A stretch of DNA of 64,000 nt from Streptomyces diastatochromogenes (lineage in GTDB: Bacteria; Actinomycetota; Actinomycetes; Streptomycetales; Streptomycetaceae): assembly GCA_026913215.1 (NCBI GenBank), contig JAPTYK010000001.1, forward strand, positions 5,580,001-5,644,000, written 5' to 3'. This document shows positions 1-9,025 of this stretch, piece by piece (position 1 is the stretch's first letter; each line of letters opens with the position of its first letter). The position numbers and the translations under genes were made by a program. The notes beneath the pieces were generated by a model. It ran no database searches. It saw nothing but the letters and a program-made list of their open reading frames with translations, and was not told the DNA's origin.

Positions 1-1588
1 CGCTCGACCCCGAGGCGCCCCTGCCCCTCTCGCAGTGGCCCGACCTCAGGGCGGCCGGGAGTGGCCGGCGGCGGACCTGCTCGCCGCCGAGCTGCGCGCC
101 GGACACATGAACGACGTGGACTGCGCGAGGCTCCGCCGGAACCTGGAGCAGGAGCGCAGGGCCGCCGGCGGCCTCGCCTCCTTCGTCGACACCGTGCTGC
201 GCCACGGCGCCGCGGCCGCGCGCACCCTCCGGCGACCGCGACCTGCCGTCCCGCGCCGCCACCCACGACCTCCTCCTCGGACAGGTGCGCATCGGCCGCT
301 GCGCGGCCGAGGAGCGGAACCCGGCCGCCTACCGGGGCGTGGGCCTCGCCCTCGAACCGGCGGCGCTCGCCACCTCGCTGCTCGTCGTGGGCCCCTCCGG
401 CGCCGGGAAGACCGCGCGCCTGACCGCCCCGATCGTCGAGTCGCTCACCCTGCAGGCCCTCACGGGCGCCTGCGCGGTCGTCGCCGTGGGCACGGCCGAC
501 GCGCAGCTGGGCCCGGACGGCGCGTACGACGTCGTGATCCGGCCGGGCGACCCGGCCTCGCCGTACGACCTCGACCTGTACGCCGGCCTCCCCGACCCCG
601 ACGAGGCGGCGGAGCTGCTCGCGGAGGGCCTCGTGGGCGATGTCGAGAACCTCGACACCCGGCGGGCCGCCACCGTCCTCGCGCAGCTCATCGGCCCCTA
701 TCGGGCGGCGCACGGCCGGTTCCCGACCGTGCCGGTCCTCCGCGAGCTCCTCGAAGCGGGCCCGGAGACGCTGACGGCGCTGCTGGACCGGCTGCCCGCC
801 GACGGCGCGTCCGGCATGCGCCGCGAGCTGGAGGCCCGCATCCGGCAGGCCGGCACCGCCGCCGACGCCGGGCCGGTCCTCGCGGACCGCCTGTCGCTGC
901 TCGACCGCCCGGCCTTCGCCGAGTTCTTCGGCGCCGAGGGGAGCGGCGTACGGCCCTTCTCGCTGAAGTCCGTCGTCCACCACCCGCTGCGGGTCCGGAT
1001 CAAGCTGCCCGAGCGCGGCCACGAGGAGGCGTCGCGGCTGCTCGCCCGGCTGCTCCTCGCCCAGTTCGCGGCGGCGGCCCGGACTGGCACCCGGCGCGCG
1101 CACTTCGTCGCGCTCGTCCTCGACGACGCGACCGGCGCGCTCACCACGGGAACCGTCCGCTCCTCCAGCGGCTGCGCCCGCACAACGCCGGCGTCGTCCT
1201 CGGGCTCCGGACCCTCGGCGAGGTGCCCGAGGCCCTGCACGGCCCGCTGCTCGGCGCCGTCGGATGCCGGGTGGCGCTCTCGGGCATCACCACCTGGGAC
1301 GGCCGGGGCTTCGCCGAGACCTGGGGCAAGGAGTGGGTGGAGACCACCGAGGTGGCGCACCACACGGTCTTCGCCGCCCAGCCGATGACCCGGTTCATCC
1401 ACTTCCTGCGCAAGAAGATCACCGGCCGGGCCGTCACCACCGACGCCGTCACGACCCGGAAGGTCGAGCGCGAGCGGTGGTCCGCCTCCGAGCTCGCGCA
1501 CTCCGTGCCGCCCGGCCACGCCGTGGTGTCGCTGACCACGGTCCGAGGCGCGCACACGCCACCGGTCCTGGTCGACCTGCGAGGCTGA
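1..1588 (+). CDS. P-loop ATPase/GTPase-like protein, 5'-truncated by window edge and frameshifted
   Basis: The gene enters from the left edge and ends at the TGA at 1586-1588. A Walker A motif (VVGPSGAGKTARL) lies near bases 385-420, followed by about 240 residues of alpha/beta sequence and a C-terminal part (IHFLRKKITGRAVTTDAVTT, bases 1395-1450) of the kind seen in conjugation-type VirD4/TraG-like ATPases of Streptomyces chromosomes. Function is inferred only to that level. The reading frame changes near 55, near 230 and near 1140; joined across these points the protein is continuous, so the breaks look like missing bases. It could also be described simply as an ATP/GTP-binding protein. No partner genes are visible inside the window. 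Confidence 0.7.
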   Translation, partial: ARPRGAPAPLAVARPQGGREWPAADLLAAELRAGHMNDVDCARLRRNLEQERRAAGGLASFVDTVLRHGAAAARTLRRPRPAVPRRHPRPPPRTGAHRPLRGRGAEPGRLPGRGPRPRTGGARHLAARRGPLRRREDRAPDRPDRRVAHPAGPHGRLRGRRRGHGRRAAGPGRRVRRRDPAGRPGLAVRPRPVRRPPRPRRGGGAARGGPRGRCREPRHPAGRHRPRAAHRPLSGGARPVPDRAGPPRAPRSGPGDADGAAGPAARRRRVRHAPRAGGPHPAGRHRRRRRAGPRGPPVAARPPGLRRVLRRRGERRTALLAEVRRPPPAAGPDQAARARPRGGVAAARPAAPRPVRGGGPDWHPARALRRARPRRRDRRAHHGNRPLLQRLRPHNAGVVLGLRTLGEVPEALHGPLLGAVGCRVALSGITTWDGRGFAETWGKEWVETTEVAHHTVFAAQPMTRFIHFLRKKITGRAVTTDAVTTRKVERERWSASELAHSVPPGHAVVSLTTVRGAHTPPVLVDLRG

Positions 1589-1730
1589 CCCGCCACGAGC
1601 CGCGCCGACCTGCGAGCCCGACCTCCTGCCCGCCGCCCGCTCCGCGAGCCCGACCTCCCGCCCCGCGCGCCCGACCCGTCTCACCCCTCGCCGCGCCCGC
1701 GCGGCCTTCCGGAGGCCCTGGCACAATCGG

Positions 1731-1754
1731 GGCGCCGCTCAGCTGAGCGGCGCC
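1731..1754. promoter_or_regulatory. 24-bp perfect palindrome, possible operator or terminator upstream of the PucR-type gene
   Basis: The half-site GGCGCCGCTCAG is followed directly by its exact reverse complement, without a spacer. A -10-like CACAAT lies just upstream at 1722-1727, so the palindrome would cover the start of a transcript reading into the regulator gene at 1817. That position suits an autoregulatory operator. A perfectly self-complementary sequence can also end transcription of the upstream ATPase gene, although no T-run follows. Confidence 0.5.
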
Positions 1755-1816
1755 TCCCCGCCGCCGTGCGCGGTTTCGTCCGCGCGCGGTCCTCGCTCAA
1801 GGTCCGACGGTCCCCA

Positions 1817-3361
1817 ATGCCGCCCACCCTCGCCTCGCTCGTGCAGCACTCCGCCCTCAAGCTCATCGTCCGTGCGGGTGAGGACCGCCTCGACACACCC
1901 GTCCGCTGGGCGCACGTCAGTGAGCTCGCCGACCCGGTTCCGTACATGGAGGGCGGGGAGCTGCTGCTGACCACCGCGCTCACGCTGGACGCGGAGGACC
2001 TGGAGGCGATGCGCCGCTATGTGCGGAGGCTGCTCGGGGCGGGGGTGGTGGGGCTGGGGTTCGCCGTGGGGGTGAACTACGAGGAGATTCCGCCGGCGCT
2101 GCTGGCGGCGGCGCGGGAGGAGCACCTGCCGCTGCTCGAAGTGCCGCGCAGGACCCCGTTCCTGGCGATCAGCAAGGCCGTGTCGGCGGCGATCTCCGCC
2201 GATCAGTACCGGGCGGTCACGGCCGGTTTCGAGGCGCAGCGGGAGCTGACCAGGGCGGCGCTCGCGGAGGGCCCGAGGCCGTCGTCGCACGGCTCGCGGC
2301 GCATGTCGACGGGTGGGCCGCGCTGTACGACGCCTCGGGCGCCGTCGTCGCGGTCTCGCCCGAATGGGCGGCGCGCCGGGCCGCCCGGCTCACCCCCGAC
2401 GTGGAGCGGCTGCGCGAGCGGCCCGCGCCGACCAGCGCGGTCGTGGGCGGCACGGAGGACCGCGTCGAGCTCCAGTCCCTCGGCACGGGGCGCAGGGTGC
2501 GCGGCGCCCTCGCGGTGGGTACGGGCGCGCCCTGGGCACGGCCGAGCGGTACGCGGTGCACTCGGCGATCGCCCTGCTCACCCTCACGACGGAACGTTCC
2601 CGCACGCTCCAGGCGGCGGAGCAGCGGCTCGGCGCGGCGGTGCTGCGGATGATGCTCGCGGGACAGGCGGAGCACGCGCGCGCGGTGGCGGGGACGTGTA
2701 CGGCGGGCTGCTCGACGCCCCTACCGGCTGCTCGTCGCCGAGCCCGCCGGGGAGAGCCGACCGGGGAGCCGCCGCTGCCGGTGCTCGCCGAGGCCCTGGA
2801 GGCGGCCGCCGCCCGCGCGGGCGAGGCGGTGCTCACCGTCGCCGAGAGCGGGCGGCGGCTCGTCGTCCTCGCCGGTGACGGGGCGCGGTCGTCGCCGCCT
2901 GCGAGGGGTACGCGGAGCGGGAGGCGGAGGACGCCGGTGTCGTCGTGGGCCTCTCGGCCCCGGCGGGCCCGAGCGCCGCGGCAGCCGCGTACAAGCAGGC
3001 CGAGCAGGCCCTCTCGGTCGCCCGGCGGCGGGGCAGGGCGCTCGTCGAGCACGAGGACCTGGCGGCGGGCTCGGTGCTTCCGCTGCTCGCCGACGACGCC
3101 GTACGGGCCTTCGCCGACGGGATGCTCCGCGCGCTGCGGGAGCACGACGCCACCGGCCGCGGCGACCTGGTGGCCTCGCTGCGGGCCTGGCTCTCCCGGC
3201 ACGGCCAGTGGGACGCGGCGGCGGCGGACCTGGGCGTCCACCGGCACACGCTGCGCTACCGGATGCGCCGGGTGGAGGAGATCCTCGGCCGTTCCCTGGA
3301 CGATCCGGACGTACGGATGGAGCTGTGGCTGGCGCTGAAGGCGACGGGGAGGGAGGAGTAG
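1817..3361 (+). CDS. PucR family transcriptional regulator (heavily frameshifted)
   Basis: The N-terminal PucR ligand-binding domain is clear (PPTLASLVQHSALKLIV, then EGGELLLTTALTLD), about residues 1-150. The C-terminus is the PucR C-terminal helix-turn-helix (WDAAAADLGVHRHTLRYRMR), ending at TAG 3359-3361. ATG 1817 is preferred because family members begin with exactly this MPPTL-type sequence. Between 2270 and 2890 the frame changes five or six times, and each segment continues the same family sequence in a new frame. This is the densest error cluster in the first 10 kb. If the breaks were real the gene would be dead. PucR regulators commonly respond to purine, polyamine or amino-acid degradation substrates; an aldehyde dehydrogenase two genes downstream would fit such a role, but that is inference. 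Confidence 0.85.
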
Positions 3362-3367
3362 CCGCCG

Positions 3368-3525
3368 CCCCTGGCCTTCCTCGGCCCCTGGCCTTCCTCG
3401 GCCCCCTGGCCTTCCTCGGCCCCCTGGCCTTCCTCGGGCCCCAGCTCCCCTCGGGCCCCCAGCTCCCCTCGGGCCCCTGGCTTTCCTCGGGCCCCTGGCT
3501 TTCCTCGGCCCCAGCTCCCCTCGGG
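3368..3525. repeat. Tandem array of nine 17-18 bp units in two alternating types
   Basis: Units of type CCCCTGGCCTTCCTCGG (four copies, plus two variants reading CTTTCC) alternate with units of type CCCCAGCTCCCCTCGGG (three copies) in the order AAAABBA'A'B. The array starts right after the regulator's stop codon and runs toward a convergent small gene. No stop-free frame in it belongs to a recognisable protein. Confidence 0.85.
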
Positions 3526-3584
3526 CCCCTCCAGCGCCCCAGCACCCCGGCGTCCCAGCGCCCCGACGCCCCAGCGCCCCCAGC

Positions 3585-3795
3585 TCAGTCCCAGCCGTCG
3601 TCGCCGCTGCCGCCGAGGTTGATCCCGCTGGACCGGCGGGATCTCCGGCGCCGTCCGTCGCGGACCAGGTCGCTGACCAGCAGGGTCACGGTGGCCACCG
3701 CGTGGACCCAGCGGGGCCGCCGCGGGCCGCCCACACCACGCAGACGCAGCCGGCGACGGCGAGGGCCAGGATTCCGGCGAGTACGTAAGGATCAT
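3585..3795 (-). CDS. Small membrane protein (frameshifted)
   Basis: Reading the minus strand from about 3795, one frame gives DPYVLAGILALAVAGCVCVV, an evident transmembrane helix, followed after a frame change near 3705 by a basic tail (RWVHAVATVTLLVSDLVRDG ... NLGGSGDDGWD, ending TGA at 3585-3587). The nearest ATG (3795-3793) is one frame off the helix, so the start region probably lacks one base as well. Expected product is about 70 residues. No family is recognised. It converges on the PucR-type gene with the tandem repeat between them. Confidence 0.45.
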
Positions 3796-3945
3796 GCTTT
3801 CCCCCTGGGAACGTGCGGTCCCGGTCATCCTCCCACTCCTGTGCGCGGCGCCGGAGGGCCGAACGGTGCTCGTATTTCGCTTTGGCTGCCCGGATTCGGG
3901 CAATTTTCTTGGACCTGGGGTGCCGTACTCCCTAATCTCCTGAGC

Positions 3946-4930
3946 ATGACAAGCCCTGCCGTCGACCCGGCCCCGAGACGCACCCGGCCGCCCCGGAACC
4001 CGTACCGCCGCACCCGCCGCACCCGCCGCGGCCGCGCCCCGCCCGCCGGATCACCGGCGCCGTCTGGGGCGCGCTGGGCATCGTGTACGTCGTCTGGGGT
4101 CCACGTACCTCGGGATCCGGATCGTCGTCGAGACCCTGCCGCCGTTCCTCTCCGGAGGTGCCCGCTTCCTCACCGCGGGCCTGCTCCTCGCCGGGATCGT
4201 CGCCTGGCGGCAGGGGCCCGCCGCGCTCAGGGTCACCCGCCGGGAGCTCGGGTCCGCCGTCCTCGTCGGCCTGCTCCTCATCCTCGGCGGCAACGGCCTG
4301 GTCGTCCTCGCCGAGACCTCCATACCCTCCGGCCTCGCCGCGCTCCTCGTCGCCGCCGTGCCCGTCTGGGTCGTCCTGCTCCGCACGGCCTTCGGCGACC
4401 GCCCCGGCCTCGGTGCCTTCGGCGGCGTCCTGCTCGGCTTCGCGGGCCTCGGCGTCCTCACCGTCCCGGGTCTGAGCGGCGAGGTGAAGATCGGCGGCGT
4501 CCTGCTCGTCCTCGTCGCGGCCCTGTGCTGGTCGGCCGGCTCCGTCTCCTCCGCCCGGCTGCCCATGCCCGCCAACCCGTTTACGGCGAGCGTCTACGAG
4601 ATGCTGGCCGGCGGCCTCGCCGCGCTCACCCTCGGTCTCGTGCGCGGCGAACACCACGGCCTCGACCTCGGCGCCGTCTCCGGCCGCTCCTGGGCCGCCC
4701 TCGCGTACCTCGTCGTCTTCGGCTCGCTCGTCGCCTTCACCGCGTACGCCTGGCTCCTCCAGACCGCCCCGGTCTCCCTCGCCGCCACCTACGCCTACGT
4801 CAACCCGGTCGTCGCCGTCCTCCTCGGCGCCCTCGTCCTGAACGAGGCCCTGACCTGGCCGATCCTGCTCGGCGGCGCGATCGTCGTCGGCGGAGTCTGT
4901 CTGATCGTCTCGACCGAGCGGCGCGGCTGA
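3946..4930 (+). CDS. EamA (DMT) family transporter (frameshifted near its N-terminus)
   Basis: After a basic, proline/arginine-rich N-terminal tail (bases 3946-4050) the protein shows ten hydrophobic segments in two EamA repeats; WGALGIVYVVWGSTYLGIR is the first helix and AATYAYVNPVVAVLLGALVL marks the conserved end of the second repeat. These inner-membrane proteins usually export amino acids or other metabolites. Frame changes near 4050 and 4100 are each explained by one missing base. ATG 3946 opens the frame; an internal start nearer the first helix is possible. A hairpin terminator follows. Confidence 0.85.
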
Positions 4931-4951
4931 TCCGCCCGTACGGCCGGGGAC

Positions 4952-4985
4952 GGCTCCGTCCGCTTCGGCCGAAGCGGACAGAGCC
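4952..4985 (+). terminator. Hairpin terminator after the EamA gene
   Basis: Fifteen-base arms (4952-4966 and 4971-4985) with one mismatch and a four-base loop, 22 bases after the EamA stop. There is no U-tract, as is usual in this GC-rich genus. Confidence 0.65.
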
Positions 4986-5092
4986 GCCACCCCCACTACT
5001 CCATACCGGACAAGCCCGCGTCCGCCGCCCCGGCCCTAACGTGTCACCAGAGCAATCGCTCGCACCCCCGAAACGGAAAGGGCCGGGACGCA

Positions 5093-6538
5093 ATGACGAC
5101 CACCCACGCCTTCTGGCTCGCCGGCCGCGAGGCCACCGGCGACGCCACCTTCGACGTCACGAACTCGTACGACGGACGTCTGGTCGGCAAGGTCAGCGTG
5201 CCCACCGAGGCCCAGGTCGAGGAGGCCGTCGCCGCCGCGCACGCCGTCGTCGACGAGTTCGCCGCGACCCCGGCGCACGTCCGCGCCGCCGCCCTCGACC
5301 ACGTGTCGAAGCGGCTCGCCGAGCGCACCGAGGAGATCGCCCTCCTGATCTCCGCCGAGAACGGCAAGCCCATCAAGTGGGCCCGCGGCGAGGTCGGCCG
5401 TGCCGTCTCCGTCTTCCGTTTCGCCGCCGAGGAGGCCCGCCGCTGGAACGCCGGCGAGGCCCAGCGCCTGGACACCGAGGCCGGCGGCGCGGGCCGCCTC
5501 GCCCTCACCCGCCGCATCCCCAAGGGCGTCGTCCTCGGCATCGCGCCGTTCAACTTCCCGCTGAACCTCAGCGCCCACAAGGTCGCCCCGGCCATCGCCG
5601 TCGGCGCCCCGATCATCCTCAAGCCGGCCCCGTCGACCCCGATCTCCTCCCTGATCCTGGGCGAGATCCTGGCCGAGACCGACCTGCCGGCCGGCTCCTG
5701 GTCGATCCTGACCGTGCCGAACGACCGCATGCCCGCCCTGGTCCAGGACGAGCGCCTCCCGGTCATCTCCTTCACCGGCTCCGACAAGGTCGGCTACGCC
5801 ATCCAGCAGTCGGTGCCGCACAAGCACTGCACCCTGGAGCTCGGCGGCAACGCCGCGGCCGTCGTCCTGCCCGACTGGTCCTCCGAGGCCGACCTGGACT
5901 GGGCCGCGAGCCGCATCGCGACCTTCTCCAACTACCAGGGCGGCCAGTCCTGCATCTCCGTGCAGCGCGTGATCGCCGACGCCTCGGTCTACGACCGCCT
6001 GGTGCCGAAGATCGTCGCCGCCGTCGAGGCGCAGGTCACCGGTGACCCGGCGGACGACGCCACCGACGTCGGCCCGCTCGTCGACGAGGCCGCCGCCCAG
6101 CGCGTCGAGTCCTGGGTCGACGAGGCCGTCGCGGCCGGCGCCAAGCTCCTCGCCGGCGGCAAGCGCGAGGGCGCGACCTACGCCCCGACCGTCCTCACCG
6201 ACCTCCCGGCCGACGTCACCCTGGCCCGCGCCGAGGTCTTCGGCCCGGTCCTGACCATCGCCAAGGTCGACGGCGAGGCCGAGGCCTTCGCCGCGGTCAA
6301 CGACTCGGACTTCGGCCTCCAGGCGGGCGTCTTCACCCGTGACCTGCAGACCGCCTTCCGCGCCCACCGCGCCCTGGAGGTCGGCGGCGTGATCGTCGGC
6401 GACGTCCCCTCGTACCGCGCCGACCAGATGCCGTACGGCGGCGCCAAGCGCTCCGGTGTGGGTCGAGAGGGCGTCAAGTACGCCATGGATGACTACACCT
6501 ACGAGCGCGTGCTCGTCCTGACGGGCCTCGCCCTCTAA
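5093..6538 (+). CDS. NAD(P)-dependent aldehyde dehydrogenase
   Basis: An intact 481-residue ALDH that oxidises an aldehyde to the acid in the cytoplasm. The cofactor and active-site landmarks are all present: Asn154 in APFNFPLN, Lys177 in KPAP, FTGSDKVG at 228-234, the general base Glu249 in LELGGN, and the nucleophile Cys287 in GGQSCIS. ATG 5093 is preceded by a weak purine-rich ribosome-binding stretch. The substrate is not evident; succinate-semialdehyde or other amine-derived aldehydes are possible given the PucR-type regulator nearby. It is transcribed alone: terminators stand on both sides (4952-4985 and 6563-6593). Confidence 0.95.
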   Translation: MTTTHAFWLAGREATGDATFDVTNSYDGRLVGKVSVPTEAQVEEAVAAAHAVVDEFAATPAHVRAAALDHVSKRLAERTEEIALLISAENGKPIKWARGEVGRAVSVFRFAAEEARRWNAGEAQRLDTEAGGAGRLALTRRIPKGVVLGIAPFNFPLNLSAHKVAPAIAVGAPIILKPAPSTPISSLILGEILAETDLPAGSWSILTVPNDRMPALVQDERLPVISFTGSDKVGYAIQQSVPHKHCTLELGGNAAAVVLPDWSSEADLDWAASRIATFSNYQGGQSCISVQRVIADASVYDRLVPKIVAAVEAQVTGDPADDATDVGPLVDEAAAQRVESWVDEAVAAGAKLLAGGKREGATYAPTVLTDLPADVTLARAEVFGPVLTIAKVDGEAEAFAAVNDSDFGLQAGVFTRDLQTAFRAHRALEVGGVIVGDVPSYRADQMPYGGAKRSGVGREGVKYAMDDYTYERVLVLTGLAL

Positions 6539-6562
6539 GGCGCACGCCCCACGAGACCAGGC

Positions 6563-6593
6563 GGTCCGAGCCCACTGTGCGGGGGCTCGGGCC
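6563..6593. terminator. Terminator between convergent genes
   Basis: Eleven-base arms (6563-6573, 6583-6593, one G:T pair) with a nine-base loop, followed by GTCTTTTCG on the plus strand. It sits between the aldehyde dehydrogenase and the convergent ABM gene and can serve both. Confidence 0.8.
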
Positions 6594-6602
6594 GTCTTTT
6601 CG

Positions 6603-6905
6603 TCATGCCACGGGGGAGTCGTCGAGCCGGACGACCTCCGCCGGGCCCGCGCGGAAGGCCTTGTTCGCGGCGTCGGCCGCGACCATGTGCGGGGCGGCGT
6701 CGTGCGCGGCGAGGGCCTCGGCCGAGGCCCAGCGCTCGATCAGGGCGAAGCGGTCGGGATCGCCGGCCACCCGGTGCAGGTCGTACCGCAGGCAGCCCTC
6801 CTCCGCCCGTACGAGCGGCGCGAGCGCCTCGAAGGCGGCGATCTGTTCCGCGCCCCGGCCGGGCAGCGTGGTGACGAGGACGACGATCTTGATCGGCTGA
6901 GACAT
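6603..6905 (-). CDS. ABM-domain (YgiN-type quinol monooxygenase-like) protein
   Basis: One hundred residues, ATG 6905 (MSQPIKIVVLVTT). The length, the central FEALAPLVRAEEGCLRYDLH and the FALIERWASAEALAAHD segment are typical of the dimeric antibiotic-biosynthesis-monooxygenase fold, which includes the quinol monooxygenase YgiN. A longer upstream in-frame start (GTG 7049) would add 48 residues of unrelated arginine/proline-rich sequence and was rejected. Substrate unknown. Confidence 0.9.
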   Translation of the reverse strand: MSQPIKIVVLVTTLPGRGAEQIAAFEALAPLVRAEEGCLRYDLHRVAGDPDRFALIERWASAEALAAHDAAPHMVAADAANKAFRAGPAEVVRLDDSPVA

Positions 6906-7039
6906 GCCGCGGACCCTACGCGCGGCCCCGGCGGGGCGGTCGGGGCGTCTCAGCAGGAGGACATACCCGGAGGGATCGCCTCCTCTTTCCGGACCGGGCG
7001 GAATCGGGTACGACGGACAGGAAGCCCCAGGAGGTGGAG

Positions 7040-8965
7040 ATGTCCGCACCCGCCCAGCGGCCCAGGGTCACCGAGCGCGAGGCCCGGCAGGTCGCCGAGG
7101 CCGCCCGCGAGCGGGACTGGCGCAAGCCCAGCTTCGCGAAGGAGCTGTTCCTCGGCCGCTTCCGCCTCGACCTCGTCCACCCGCACCCGCTCCCCGCCGC
7201 CGAGGACGTCCGCCGCGGCGAGGCCTTCCTCGCCGTCCTGCGCGAGTTCTGCGAGACCCGGATCGACGGTGCCCGCATCGAACGCGAGGCCCGCGTCCCC
7301 GACGAGACGATCGCCGGACTCAAGGAGCTCGGCGCCCTCGGGATGAAGATCGACCCGGCGTACGGCGGTCTCGGCCTCACCCAGCTGTACTACAACCGCG
7401 CCCTCGCCCTCGTCGGCTCCGCCAGCCCCGCCGTCGGCGCCCTGCTCTCCGCGCACCAGTCGATCGGCGTACCGCAGCCCCTGAAGCTCTTCGGCACCCA
7501 GGAGCAGAAGGACGCCTTCCTGCCCCGGCTCGCCCGCACCGACCTCTCCGCCTTTCTGCTCACCGAGCCGGACGTCGGATCGGACCCGGCCCGGCTCGCC
7601 ACCAGCGCCGTGCCCGACGGGGACGAGGCGTACGTCCTCGACGGCGTGAAGCTGTGGACCACCAACGGCGTCGTCGCCGACCTGCTCGTCGTCATGGCCC
7701 GCGTCCCCGCCTCCGAAGGCCACCCCGGCGGCATCACCGCCTTCGTCGTCGAGGCCGACGCGCCCGGCGTCACCGTCGAGCACCGCAACGCCTTCATGGG
7801 CCTGCGCGGCCTGGAGAACGGCGTCACCCGCTTCCACGGCGTACGGGTCCCCGCCGCGCACCGCATCGGCCCCGAGGGCGCCGGCCTGAAGATCGCCCTC
7901 ACCACCCTCAACACCGGCCGCCTCTCCCTCCCCGCCGCCTGCGCGGGCGCCGCCAAGTGGTGCCTGAAGATCGCCCGCGAGTGGTCGGGGGAGCGCGAGC
8001 AGTGGGGCAGGCCGATCGCCCGCCACGAAGCGGTCGCGACCAAGATCTCCTTCATCGCGGCCACCGCCTTCGCCCTGGAGGCCGTCGTCGACCTCGCCTC
8101 CCAGCTGGCCGACGAGGACCGCAACGACATCCGCATCGAGGCCGCCCTCGCCAAGCTGTACGGCTCCGAGAAGGCCTGGCTGATCGCCGACGAACTCGTC
8201 CAGATCCGCGGCGGACGCGGCTACGAGACCGCCGACTCGCTCGCCGCCCGCGGCGAACGGGCCGTCCCCGCCGAGCAGTTGCTCCGCGACCTCCGCATCA
8301 ACCGCATCTTCGAGGGCTCGACCGAGATCATGCACCTGCTGATCGCCCGCGAGGCCGTCGACGCCCACCTCTCCGTCGCCGGGGACCTCATCGACCCCGA
8401 GAAGTCCCTCGCCGACAAGGCGAAGGCCGGCGCCCGCGCGGGCGGCTTCTACGCCCGCTGGCTCCCGGGCCTGGTCGCCGGAGCCGGGCAGCTCCCCGGC
8501 TCGTACGGCGAGTTCGGCCCCCTCGCGACCCACCTCCGCTACGTCGAGCGGACCTCCCGCAAGCTCGCCCGCTCCACCTTCTACGCCATGTCCCGCTGGC
8601 AGGGCCGCATGGAGCTCAAGCAGGCCTTCCTCGGGCGGATCGTGGACATCGGCGCGGAACTCTTCGCGATGAGCGCGGCCTGCGTACGGGCCGAACTCCT
8701 CCGCACCACCACGGACCACGGCCGCGAGGCCGGACAGCTCGCGGACGCCTTCTGCCACCAGGCCCGCCTGCGCGTCGAGGAACTCTTCACCCGCCTCTGG
8801 TCCAACACGGACGACGCGGACCGCCGGATCGTCGAGGGCGTCCTCGCGGGCCGCTACACCTGGCTGGAGGCGGGCATCGTGGACCCGAGCGGCGACGGCC
8901 CCTGGATCGCGGACGCCACCCCGGGCCCGTCCGCGCGGGAGAACGTCCACCGCAAGGTCCCCTGA
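7040..8965 (+). CDS. Acyl-CoA dehydrogenase (FadE-like, long form)
   Basis: Intact, 641 residues. ATG 7040 follows a good AGGAGGTGG. The flavin-binding and substrate segments are present (AFLLTEPDVGSDPARL near 170-190; VKLWTTNGVVADLL; MGLRGLENGVTRFHGVRVP), as are the C-terminal IRGGRGYETADSL and INRIFEGSTEIMHLLIAREA, which holds the catalytic-glutamate position of bacterial members. Beyond about residue 460 there is an extra helical domain, as in very-long-chain-type enzymes. It would perform the first, FAD-dependent step of fatty-acid beta-oxidation. An in-frame GTG six bases upstream overlaps the ribosome-binding site and is unlikely. Confidence 0.95.
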   Translation: MSAPAQRPRVTEREARQVAEAARERDWRKPSFAKELFLGRFRLDLVHPHPLPAAEDVRRGEAFLAVLREFCETRIDGARIEREARVPDETIAGLKELGALGMKIDPAYGGLGLTQLYYNRALALVGSASPAVGALLSAHQSIGVPQPLKLFGTQEQKDAFLPRLARTDLSAFLLTEPDVGSDPARLATSAVPDGDEAYVLDGVKLWTTNGVVADLLVVMARVPASEGHPGGITAFVVEADAPGVTVEHRNAFMGLRGLENGVTRFHGVRVPAAHRIGPEGAGLKIALTTLNTGRLSLPAACAGAAKWCLKIAREWSGEREQWGRPIARHEAVATKISFIAATAFALEAVVDLASQLADEDRNDIRIEAALAKLYGSEKAWLIADELVQIRGGRGYETADSLAARGERAVPAEQLLRDLRINRIFEGSTEIMHLLIAREAVDAHLSVAGDLIDPEKSLADKAKAGARAGGFYARWLPGLVAGAGQLPGSYGEFGPLATHLRYVERTSRKLARSTFYAMSRWQGRMELKQAFLGRIVDIGAELFAMSAACVRAELLRTTTDHGREAGQLADAFCHQARLRVEELFTRLWSNTDDADRRIVEGVLAGRYTWLEAGIVDPSGDGPWIADATPGPSARENVHRKVP

Positions 8966-8967
8966 CG

Positions 8968-8986
8968 CGTTCCGCCATGCGGAACG
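8968..8986. promoter_or_regulatory. Short hairpin between acyl-CoA dehydrogenase and the EPSPS-like gene
   Basis: Eight-base perfect arms (CGTTCCGC / GCGGAACG) around CAT, directly after the stop. It may end the upstream transcript or be an operator for the promoter of the next gene (CACAAT at 9014-9019). Confidence 0.4.
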
Positions 8987-9025
8987 ACCTCCCGCACGGG
9001 CGGCGGGGCCCGCCACAATGACCCC

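Noticed and set aside
2875-6045. A 1,056-residue open frame on the plus strand
   Set aside because: It runs through the PucR, EamA and aldehyde dehydrogenase genes in the wrong frame; arginine/proline-rich composition is typical of shadow frames in GC-rich DNA.
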